Below, piece by piece: positions 53,622 to 64,000 of a DNA stretch of 64,000 bases. Both the position numbers and the translations under genes were made by a program. The stretch's first letter is position 1. Every line of letters begins with the position of its first letter. The notes under the pieces were generated by a model. It was not told the origin of the DNA and searched no databases. It saw only the letters and a program-made list of their open reading frames with translations. The stretch covers positions 63,155,829-63,219,828 of the forward strand of contig OW028573.1 of assembly GCA_932294295.1 (NCBI GenBank), given 5' to 3'. This DNA is from Alitta virens (lineage: Eukaryota; Annelida; Polychaeta; Phyllodocida; Nereididae).

Positions 53622-53866
53622 TTGCATGGCCAAGTGGTCAAGGCATTGGTCAGCCAATGCATTATTAGTCAGTGGAAGCTTCGGAAACCGGCCGTGTACT
53701 CTTCATGAGATATAAACGATATCCATGCTTAGGCAAGGAAAGACCCCCACCCATGGGATAGATGTGTAACATGGTGTGAACTCTAAAGCCTTATCTATTC
53801 ATCCTATCGTCTGATGACTTCACAGACTGACAAGCTCTTAGACCAGTTTCACTGAGACAATACAAT
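53622..53866 (+). mobile_element. SINE-B copy 2
   Basis: Shares ACTCTTCAT, ATGCTTAGGCAA, AGACCCC and ATGTGTAACATGGTGTG with copy 1 in the same order. The head has an A box (TGGCCAAGTGG, 53627-53637) of tRNA-Ser/Leu type rather than Glu type, and its B box is degraded. Either the heads have diverged or two head types were joined to one body. Confidence 0.75.
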
Positions 53867-56800
53867 CAGTACAATTATATATGGTGAGTTGATGCTGCAA
53901 AAATATGATGTCAATATTAATCACCCAATCAATCTGGGTACTACACACATACCTAATTTAAACTAGGATGCTTTATTGAATGATCCACAAAACTCATTGG
54001 CATTTCTGCAACAATATCATAAAATTCATCCTTTTTCTGGAGTGATATCAGAAACTGTAAAGTCCGCCTATAAACCTTTTCTCTTTTTTTTAGGATGCAC
54101 TAGCTGTGCCATGGCTTTGAATGGTCACCAGCTAATTAATGCCATGCAGTGAATTCCCTCACCTAATTCCCTCTCCTTGGTGACCTTGAGAACCACCATA
54201 TAATGAAATCGCATGGAGATGTCATTCCCCAGGTAATTTAAGTTTCTTCGTGTGTATAGTATTGCTTAGACTTAAAAAATTCCCCCTGAGATAGTATCAT
54301 GTTTCAAATTAGCCTAGATGTTACCTTAATTGGTGATGAATTTTTAAGTCAACAATTTTTAAGTCAACAAAATACAAATGTATTCTAACACGAATCTAAA
54401 AAGTACAAATTCAACTGCAGTAATTGGTGACAATAAGTGCCCTTGTGGTTTAACACATACAATGTGAAGTTTTCTGCATCTGTTTTGAAGGATTTAATTG
54501 TACAAAAATATGATATCCAGCAGGAGGGACATCCCTTGTGTTTAACAAATACCACAATGATTGTCACATAATAATTGCATACATCTTTTGTAGCGCAATA
54601 CATCCGTGTACATTTATTTTGACGCAAACATGCGGAGTAGCTACAGGTAAAAATGTGTCGCCTGTTGCATCAAACACCATTATTGCTTTGATATTACAGA
54701 GGAAAACGCATAAGTAGAATACAATGGTCAAAGTTGGTTACATTGTAAAACGAACCATATTATCTGTTGCACAGAAGGGCCAATGATACAGATGACCGCT
54801 GGTCAGCTAGAGAGACTAAGCACGACTGGTCATCAGTTGTGGTCAGTGGGCTAGAAGTTCTATCACCCAGCCAGGCTGGAGAGGCAAGATAAAAACTTCC
54901 ACAAGGCAAAGGGATTACATAAGACATCTATAGTATTGGTTTTACGTCCACAGACTTTAAAGCAGTTTCCCGAACATTATGTCAGTTCAATTAATGAAGA
55001 CACTGATATCCTTGAGCTCAGCTGGTTTTAAGTCGAATGGATGGTAGGGTTACTATCCAAAAGCCAGAGGAATGTGGTAGCTGGAAACTTGATCAATATG
55101 GCTGTGGGTCATTTTTAAACAGCGTAAAAACGCCACTTTCATTTGTCGTTGATGTACCTCGGGGAGTTAAAAAAGGCTCATGGTGTTCGGGCAGGTACCT
55201 CAGCCAGTAATAGGAGATAGCATCTATTGAACCAGCAGCTAATTATGGGAAGTGATGTATTGTGAGCCAGATAGCAAGCTATTAAGGCAAGCCTTTAATT
55301 GAGATTATTGCTTTGTTGCTATGTTTTCCCTCTTGTTCTTTGTGTTGTTGTTTTGTTAAATTGTTGTTGTTTTTGTGACAATTAGGTGGCTGACGCACGC
55401 GGCTCACGTCAATTGACAAGAGTTAATTCCACCAAAGAAATTGTGTGAACTTAAGAGCGGAGGATGAGAAAATAGGCAAATGGGTGCAGTCGTTAGCGTC
55501 TTCTTTGCAGGAGCTGAGAATAAAAGTATTGATGTGCGGCAAACAATGGGTGTAGCTCCTTTGCTCACCATATGTTGATGGGTTGCCTGGGTAAAGCTTC
55601 TTTGATCTATTTTTATCCATTTTTCCAAGCACGGAGTTAACAGGTGTCTGTGTCAGATGATCGACTCGAGTCATTTCTGAAACGTCTGTTTTCCGTGTAG
55701 GCCATCTTTTTCTTGATGCAATCCTAGGCCCAAGATGAAGGGCTAAAGCGGGCGTGACAGCATGCGACCAGAAACATGTAAGGTGTAATATGAACCGGCA
55801 GGCTTGCCAAGACTCTCCCAGTTATCTCTTTACTACCACGCAATGCTGCTTGTTACTGGCCCATTTACAGTAATTAAAATGGTCAGAGCAGCTGACATCA
55901 AAGAGCTCTGTCGGTGATATCAGCCTCCTAGAAATGTGGTCGTTTGGTCAAAGATGCCACACACAGACCTGGAGAGGAGTCAGGCTGTTAGAGTGTCTCC
56001 CCACACGCGGCATCCAGCATAGTCGTGTGGAACATCATGGGCCAGATAGACAGCCACTCAGCTATCACAGCCCATCTGCAATGCTTGACCAGGCGCGCCA
56101 ATGATTAATCCTATATTCTCGTGAGTGGTCTATGTTTTCTAAATGTTGACATTATTTAGGAAGCAACTAGGCACTGATCACGCAAAGGTTGGGACCGCTA
56201 TTATGTGGCCAAGCCTGGCCAGGGCCTAATGTTGAGGAAGATAAGGATGACGAGTGAGTTATGGCTTGACCCCGCGAGAGGGCGCCTCTGTAGACTGACA
56301 CGGAGAGCCCGGATGCACGGCCATAAGCCTAATGATGGCGCGCAGATTCTCCCCCATCTAATTGAATGACCTTAACCTTATCTAGCCATTAACTGGCCCT
56401 GTACAGACTGTGTTGCGCAAAAGGTCATAAACGCATGTCTGTCTGCGTGAAGCACCTCAGTGGCATGCTCTAGAAGCCGTCTTAATGCCTCAACCTGCTT
56501 CTCTGTCTCCACATGACCCTGTCATCCTTCTTTACAACCTGCCAGCCCCATCCTTATGGCTGGCTAGCGCACAACCATTCCTGCAGCCAACACCTCCATG
56601 TCAGCGTTATCTGGATATTCAGAAGAAGGGAGGCCAGAGTTCACATCGTAAATTCTTCCACAATACAAAGTTCACCTGACCAAGAACTGACATTTGACCG
56701 TAATGAAAAAGGTAGGCATAGGACGTAGATCATATGGCAGACAGGGCTTCGGTTCATCCTGCTTACGTTAAAGCCAGCCCGTCAGTCGTTATCTGTGTGG

Positions 56801-59139
56801 AGTGGTAACATGGGGCCCTGTTGTCCTGCTCAGTCCGCCATACTGCGCTGCAGTCCCTGGGGTGGCGTATTACAAGGGGACTGCCTATTACCCTATGTTG
56901 CCGTATCCTTTCCGAAGCCCACCATAATTACCCAAACTGGCCAAGGGGAACGGCTGGCCACTGATCCATTACGCTGACTAATGATGCGTGAAGATTAGGC
57001 AGGATGCTCAGTAGGATGCTCAGCAGGATGCTCAGTGGGGAAGGGAAGCTGGCTAAGGTGCTGGTTGGCTGCTGTCCGCTGGGTGGCCTGGGTCAGCCCC
57101 TATCTTCCGTCATCGCTAGCATCCAGCCCTTCAATCATGGAGTCCTTTGACACTCGCCTGCCAGCCGTTTGTCAGATGCACTGATAGTCCACACAGCCAC
57201 TGACCGCTGAACTTTCTTTGAACTGCGTCTTCCAGTAATATCAGCAAATCGGATTAAAGGCAAATCAGTGTTTCGGACAATTACAGGATTCGTCTACTTA
57301 GCAGTTCAATTGAGCCTGTGAGAACTGGGCACATGGTCTCAAAGAGAATCAATATGGCCAAGAATTTTTGTGGCTGGGCAACGACATGGGTCCACGTGGG
57401 TATGGCCCCTACTGGCACTGACCACTGGTTTGATTTGGCTGCTGAGGTCACAGGAAGGACCTCTGGCGCCTCCTATCCGCAGCCTTCAGCTCTACGTCAC
57501 CTAGCTGCCACGACCTGTTCGCCACTCGTATTTTTTGGAAACATCGCCGCACCCTGCAGCTAGCTCTGTGACCAGGAGGCCCTGGCTTCTTCTCTGATCA
57601 ATAGTAATTATGAGTGAGAGTTTTAAGCATGCTCTGGTTCGATACGGTAACAAAGAACACCCATATGTTAGTTACAAGGAACATCCTTGCTGCCAACCTA
57701 GCTAGAAAATATCCCTTGTGAAAAACGATTGACAGTTTACGGTTGAAGAGAGTCTCTATCAGTGGAAGGCTTTGCTCTAAGTCGTGTCCTTAAGCCGAGA
57801 CTTATAAATGTCCCGCTACATTATGACACTCGACCTTCTATGTATATCATCACAAATGCTATCTTCTGGTCTGCTAGCTGACTTGGTAATTGCTAGGTTC
57901 TTTGGCTTGAATCATGGCCTTTTAGCTCCTGCTTTCCCTGAAATAATGTGATGACTTTTGATTGATTGCGAAACAAGGAATTGATCAGCCTAGCCAACCC
58001 ACTTTTTCCTAGGTAGTAGTAAGTGGCTTTCTTTCCTCCAAGGTCTCTTCAGTGCTCTTGTTTCTTTGGTACAATAACTCTAATTGCTAGCTACGTGTTT
58101 CGCTTTTTTCATTAAGGCAGCAATTTGCCGCCTGCTTGTGGAATAAAGGCAGCCGTACATTGTGCATTCTATTTCAACATCCAGGATGTGGGCGACCAAT
58201 CATAATTTCCTTTCCACTGGAGTCGCTCAGAGCAAATAGACATAATGGTAAATATTTGCCATGTCACGAGAAGTCGAAGGGAACTTCTGCATGAGGACTG
58301 CTGTAGATAATGCGCGAGCCTCTCAAGGGAAGAATTCACCAGGAATTTTGCAGAAGCCAGAAAAATTACAAAAGATCATTTCGTGCAAGATAAACCATCG
58401 TGCTGTTTTGATTGGAAACCAATTGAGACATTCGATGCTCGTGTTCAACTTAAAATTACCCCCAAACCAAGGGAGATTTATCGATCTGGACTAAATATGT
58501 AATATCAAAGCTAAGATTGAATTGTCTGCTAGCAGGTGGCCTTGGTTTTATTTCTAGACTGATCGAAGTCTTTCTTTAGTGTTTTGTGGAGGACAAGAAC
58601 GCAGCTGTTCTCAATTGTCCTTTGTGATCTGCAAGTTACACACTTAAAAATGGCCAACGGTCCTTCTTAAAGTACTAGTGTGTTAAAAACCCCTAGTGAG
58701 CTAGAAAATTTGTGTATTCACAATGTTTGACTTTTGGTGTTTTTTTTCGTTTTTTTACTTGAATTGACAACTTGCTAGACTCCATAATATGTGATTTGAC
58801 TGTCTTTCTGAAGTGCAAACTACACCACTTTAAAATGCTCAACATATAAGCACAGGCGTTGGTCACCATGACAGCACCTTGCAAGTTAGCATACAATAAG
58901 ACCAAGGCTACTGACTTTGTCAAAAACAGCTTTTAATCCCCCTGTGAAACTGCCTTTAAGGATGGGGCCAGTTTCAGTCAATAAGATCATATTACACTTA
59001 AAAAATGGCAATATTATACACAAATATAATTTTCCTACTTATTCTAAGTGATTAATTCCATTATTTCTGGGTATTTACCACTTATTTTTGGGGAATTCAT
59101 TGCCTGTTTGCTGGGAATGTTCAATTCTCATCTATAGTG
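53867..59139. other. Upstream flank: no gene seen
   Basis: AT-rich to about 55 kb, GC-balanced at 55-57.6 kb, then AT-rich again. Contains three tandem 12-bp units at 57001-57036. Open frames are short and without recognisable domains. Confidence 0.6.
57001..57036. repeat. 12-bp tandem repeat, three units
   Basis: Three copies of AGGATGCTCAGT, with one C/T difference in the middle unit. Confidence 0.9.
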
Positions 59140-59320
59140 GCAGCTAATTTGCATATTTCACCATCTACACACATGATGGTGCTTCCTGATTGGCCAATAT
59201 CTACCACTGTGTGCTGTCAGCTTCAAGCCAATTATTTAAGTGACCGAACTGAGCATTCTTTGTTTTAGAATTGAGTGTAATCAATGCAAACAAAACTAAT
59301 TGATATGCAATTTCACTGTT
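59140..59320. promoter_or_regulatory. Octamer / CCAAT motif cluster
   Basis: Within 180 bp: a perfect octamer ATTTGCAT (59147-59154), the palindromic CCAAT element ATTGGCCAAT (59189-59198), a TATA-like TATTTAAG (59233-59240), and downstream octamer-like ATGCAAAC and ATATGCAAT. Order and spacing resemble a proximal promoter or POU-bound enhancer, but no gene follows that I can recognise. Confidence 0.25.
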
Positions 59321-61909
59321 TGACGTGCAATGCCATAAGCCAGCCTATCAGGCAAATTTGTTTGTATTAAGTCTAACTGGCAAACTAGCAAAAGAATTGC
59401 CATCAAGCTCAGATCATTTCCTAATGTATGCAGGTACATTCTGATTGGTTGTTGCAAATGACATAGCTGCCTCTTGAGATAAGAAGCCAGTTAAGACAGT
59501 CAGGATCCTTGCTATTAGTTGAAGCAAATGTTGGCAAACTATAAGCAATTGTCTACCATTTAGAACTGACAGGAAGTTATCTAAAACTGACAGGTGTGAT
59601 ACTTTCAAAGAAAAGCATTTAACCGTAAATTGTCTTTGTAACATTTACGTGCAGTTTCTTCAGACTGTTTTTCACAGAGGCTTTAAACAAGAACTGCATT
59701 GTGGTTGTATTGTGTTTGAAGTGACCTTTCTGATTGACTCTTTGTCTGGTTGACTTGGTCGACATTTGAGTGCATCATGGGACCACCTTGCCATGCCAGG
59801 GGACCATTGAGAAATAGAGGAAGCAGATTTGTCCCCATTTGCTTAGGGTAGAATTGGAACAGCGGATGTAGTGTGTAATGGTGGCAGGAAGCTTCATGGA
59901 GTACACTGTGATAAAACTGTTTGAAGGGCAAACATCATTTTCCAGCCAAAAGATTAACTGTCTAAAATAGTGGGCAATCTACCATCCCCCCACGACTCAC
60001 CAACCACTGGCGATTGATCAGTCGCGTGCTTCTCTGTAATTATACACGAATTGTAGTGCCCGATTAGGGTCTTGTTTTTAATTGATCCAACTTCTCCTCC
60101 ACAATTTCACCCAGTGTTACTCAGGGGATTTTCATAACGCTACAATAATCGTGTTAGTGATAAGCCTTGTGGCAAACCCAGCTGGGATCGTTTTGCAATC
60201 AATGGCCCCTGTAAAGGAAATCTTTAGACACCTTGTTTCTTATTTCTGTCACGACGCCTTGGATTTTTACATTGCAGCATTGTCATGTCGTGTGAACTCT
60301 TTTTATGCACCTCCCTCCAAGTCTGCTTCATCAGCATCAATTATGCCAGATTACTTTTGATGATCACGTTTGTTCAAGCTTGCTCAGGGCTGGTATAATC
60401 ACAAGTTTTCTGCACGATGTTTTTGTTGGCAGAAGAAAAACATGGCGGTCCTATATTGCCCTGCTTCTTGCTTGCCTTTTCAATACCTCCAGCGTCGTGA
60501 AAATTTGATCACTGCCAAGTGGTGAAACAGCATTAAAACTTTGGCATGAGTTCATAACTGTCTATTTTCATTTCACGATTGCGCGAATCCACTGAGAATT
60601 TCTGTAATTGAGCCGAGGATTGTATAGCATTCAGCGGAGAATGAGTTTTTCTTCTCTCCTACAATACCTTCTTCAGAGCAGAAGAGGGTGTGATCAACAT
60701 GCCATACATTTTGAAGTGCTTTGCATGTTGCTATTCACGACAACTTCTTTATGGCTCCATCTGCTGTGAGATTTCATGAAAGTTACGCCAGATTGAGCAC
60801 AAGTACTCCCACCAACTTAACAGGGCAACCTGGGCCAAACTAATAGCATTACTAGTGATACGAGATTGCAAAACTATTAGGTCCTACAGTATGGCTTCTT
60901 GTCAATTTCCTCTTTCTTTGATCTTGCTCGTACGATAAGAGATGTGATGAGTGGCCTCTCTGACTCCCACCTCATTCGGCAGAGGTGCAGCCACCTTGCC
61001 ATCTATACTCTTATGAAACCTTTGGGTAAGTGGATATACCATTACCTGAAACATCAGGGTTGTTGTGTTTCTTCTGCTGTCTTTTTATTTTGCATTTTGC
61101 ATAGCGTTTTTATCTCACAGAGCAACACATTTAGCTCTGTAAGTCAGGAGCTGGTGTCTATCTTCCCTATACCCATTACCTGTCGTCATATCATCCAGAG
61201 ATCTAGTTCCGGTCTCCGCTAGTGCTACATATTATTATGCTATGCTATGCGGACAACCTGTCTGCTGTCTACTACACTCGCTTTGCCAAATTTAGTTGAC
61301 ATTTCTTCCGTTTCCCAGTACATTTTGTCTTTATTTCTGCCTCTCTACCCCTTCTGTCTGAGTGTGTGTTTATTGCAACTGCACCTGCCTTGTTTAAATT
61401 TCATCATCTGTGTGGATTATATTTAAAACAAGACCTTTGCAAAGAGTTGAAGGTGAGATCATTAACTCAGATTCAGACACCTACTTGATTTTGTAATTCT
61501 TTATCTGAACACTTTCCAGCTTGTAGTGATTATAAAGAGTCAAGGAAGCCATATACAACACTTTTGGTTAGCAATTTAACCATATAATACTTCTTGTATG
61601 ACTATAGGTTGATTGATTCTGGCAACCTTTATTTAGTATGTGCTTTAGATTTCCATCAAAAATTTCTTCCAAGCAACCGATAACATGAGATGGACTGGAC
61701 TGAACCTACTGAACTCTGACTTATAATAAAAAGATGGAAAGTCCGTGCTGACTCTACATGTATGCTACTCCGGTCTTTCTCTTATTTGTATGCCATGGTA
61801 AACTCAATGCTCATGCAACAACAAACATCTTGAACATTAATGGAAATTGGTTTTTTTTCATCTCATCAAACAAATGCATCCATCCCTTCTAAGAACGTCG
61901 TGATTAATT
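59321..61909. other. Upstream flank: no gene seen
   Basis: Open frames of 67-107 codons on both strands lack recognisable domains. A good plus-strand donor (TTTGG|GTAAGT, about 61026) lies inside the frame at 60899-61222, but no convincing acceptor matches it. Confidence 0.6.
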
Positions 61910-62403
61910 TCAAATTATCCATTTAAGTTTCTTTAAATCCCATTTTGTATTAATGTTATTGATGAGCACGCTTGGGTCTTTTACATGCTTCTTCCTACAG
62001 TTTTTTCTCTTGTTTGCTTGTTTTGTTGATGTCATAAAATCCACAGGCACTCTGTCAATAAAATTCCCATCTATGTCAATTCCACTTACAATGTATCGAA
62101 TTAAACCCACAACAGTTGCCACAGCAGTGAATATACCAACCAGCAACACTTAGGGATGGGGGCCTAGCTCAGTGGTAGCGCGCTGGACTTCCAACCACTG
62201 GTTCCCGGGTTCAATTCCCAGTTGAGCCCAAGTTGGATGGCTGTTTTATCATAATTAGCCCCAACAGGGGCAGAAATACAGGACATAAAGCCCTATTCCT
62301 ATTGTAATTCTTTCTCTGAACATTTTCCAGCCCTATTCCACCCACCACCAACCAGGAACAACAGAAATTGAGCGAAATGTAACGTGTGGAGAATTGCCAC
62401 CAT
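61910..62403 (-). pseudogene. Small membrane- or signal-type reading frame interrupted by SINE-A
   Basis: Minus-strand frame 62149-61910 (79 codons, no ATG) opens with a hydrophobic stretch (VGIFTAVATVVGLI) followed by a polar, Lys-rich tail ending in TGA. Its 5' end abuts the SINE. If the SINE and one target-site copy are set aside, the same frame continues without a stop into 62361-62403, where an ATG occurs; the total would be 93 residues with one N-terminal hydrophobic segment. No family is recognised. Chance frames of this size are common here, so whether it was ever a gene is uncertain; an internal ATT|GTAAGT could alternatively be a donor. Confidence 0.25.
62149..62346 (+). mobile_element. 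SINE-A copy 2 with target-site duplication
   Basis: Same A box (TAGCTCAGTGG, 62165-62175) and B box (GGTTCAATTCC, 62208-62218) with the same 43-bp spacing as copy 1, the same GGCAGAAATACA...AAGCCCTA body end and an ACC-rich tail. It is flanked by 14-bp direct repeats ACCAACCAGCAACA (62135-62148) and ACCAACCAGGAACA (62347-62360), 13 of 14 identical. A 29-bp extra segment lies in the tail (62300-62328). Confidence 0.88.
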
Positions 62404-64000
62404 TAATTACTAGTTGTACTGTAGGACCTATAAACAAGCAACCAAGGCCACATTTGGAATATCAAGATTACCCAGATTTTACGACCATTTTTCTTTGTCC
62501 CAACCTGTGATGATAACCAGCAAATTGGATCAAGAAATAACCATTATGCGTCTAAAAACTGATCTTTAAAAATGCTGTTTCGTATTTAAGATTATTAGGA
62601 TCATATAATGATTACTAACCACGATATAAACTGAGATTTCACTCCACATACATATAGGTATAACAAAATGTTTCATTGAACGTGAAGTAACTATACAGTA
62701 TTATAACAAGGTATAGGAAATACTTACATGTTCTGAAATCAATTTATGTTCTCGTTACAGCTGACACCTTTAAACTTGCATCACAGCTCCAGAGGAAGTG
62801 GGAAGATTCCGACTTTGTACATGTGCATTATGCTAAGCTCAGACACTCATTATTCTAGCCCAGTGACTGCGGGGCAAAAATTGTACAATAGGGAACATTT
62901 TGGCTGACTGCATTCACAAGACCACGTTCACAGCCAAGAAATTTTACCTGAAGGTGTAAACCATCCAATTAGGCTGGATGGCGTTGCCGTCCCCAGCACT
63001 TTCAGGGAGGATAACTCATCTAACCGTAATTATGAGTCATTTAATGCATCCCCTGCATTTGGCAATCAATTTCACGCGGTGACTTCTCTGTATTGTGAAT
63101 GATTCACTCCTATGAAGATTGCTACGAGCTAAATATAATACGATCCTCTGGTGTATTGTTTCAAAGATGTCACATCCATTTGTTTCTAGAATTTGCTGCA
63201 ATTAGCAGAAAGCAGATTTGATTAATACCTGATTGTTTTGCAAATAGACAGCAATTTGTCTTATTCGTATTACTAAATGCTGGGGTTACTTTTACCATTC
63301 AATTAGCTCCGTGTGGCGTGTTATATTGGCTAAATGATATTCCAATGTTAAAACAACACAATTAGCTAACAATCGTATGCATTTGACATATTACACTCTT
63401 ACACAATTGTGACATTGATAATACCAGTAGCTTTTGCCATATCTCCAATTTCAGTGGACATCATGCCAAAAGATGTGTGCACTGAATAAGGTGTTCAATA
63501 TGCAGCTGTTGGCACATGTGCATGGTTTCAGGCAGGAATTTGTCCAAGTGCAGTCATGCAGTGGGACTTGAGTGTGTATCCCACACCTCCACCTAGGCTT
63601 ATTCTGGCATCCGTGGGCTGGGCAGATTAGGTTTGTGAAAAGAATAAGACTAATCTGTTTTGCAATGTTCTCTGTGGTGTCCTATTGTTGTTGGGATAGT
63701 GTGATGCTAAAACAAACACCCTGTAAGGACGTAATGTGACAATATGTCAGTGCCACACACACTGACAAAGTGCAGCACAGCCTAAGGTCGGCTATGATGG
63801 AAGGGCTGATTTTCTTTGATCATATCAGAAAAAATAGGCCGGGCAAATCTGAGCGTGATGTTTGCCTATTGTAGCATCAATGGCTCTCCTGAAGATAGGC
63901 TCACTACTGGAGGCATGCCAAGAGTTTACTTAGTATTCCAATCGATAGAGGTCGTTAGCAGTTTGAGAACAATTCAAACAACAACAACTTTTATCACGCT
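62404..64000. other. Right end: no gene seen
   Basis: AT-rich to about 63.4 kb, with several homeodomain-type ATTA cores. No open frame over 60 codons, no repeat and no RNA gene recognised. Confidence 0.6.

Noticed and set aside
60899..61222. 107-codon plus-strand frame containing TTTGG|GTAAGT
   Set aside because: No acceptor with a pyrimidine tract at a suitable distance and no domain recognised.

Overview
This is animal genomic DNA with one spliced protein-coding gene I can support. I place it as an invertebrate, probably marine. The reasons are an SUEL/rhamnose-binding-lectin domain joined to CUB-like and sushi-like modules, a pattern known from echinoderms, amphioxus, hemichordates and lophotrochozoans. 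Long introns, tRNA-derived SINEs and microsatellites agree with this. The exact lineage cannot be fixed from the sequence.

The gene is on the minus strand and runs off the left edge. Four coding exons are visible: a signal-peptide exon (35537-35618), an SUEL lectin exon (4053-4337), a CUB-like exon (716-1093) and the start of a sushi-like exon (1-125). Every junction is phase 1, the splice sites are canonical, and together they give 290 uninterrupted codons of an extracellular protein. The rest of the protein lies beyond position 1. The first intron is about 31.2 kb, so roughly the left half of the window is intron of this gene. The signal-peptide exon is only 27 codons long and is easily missed; it is the main structural result.

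The right part (35.6-64 kb) is upstream flank with no convincing gene. It holds a likely promoter region (35.62-36.11 kb) with a palindromic CACGTG E-box, and a CpG-dense block (46.85-47.33 kb) that may be a distal promoter or regulatory element. Two unrelated tRNA-derived SINE families are present. SINE-A copies lie at 52.46 and 62.15 kb; SINE-B copies lie at 14.74, 52.83 and 53.62 kb. The SINE-A copy at 62.15 kb has 14-bp target-site duplications and splits what would otherwise be a continuous minus-strand reading frame.

Elsewhere the window alternates between GC-balanced stretches (about 5-12, 16-22, 36-40, 45-49 and 55-57.5 kb), which have few repeats, and AT-rich stretches (about 13-15, 25-31, 41-43, 52-55 and 58-63 kb), which carry the SINEs and a 30-bp minisatellite. 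This is the texture of a large regulatory landscape, but conservation cannot be tested here. I found no operon, defence system, CRISPR array, rRNA or intact tRNA gene, and nothing I would call a new biological system.
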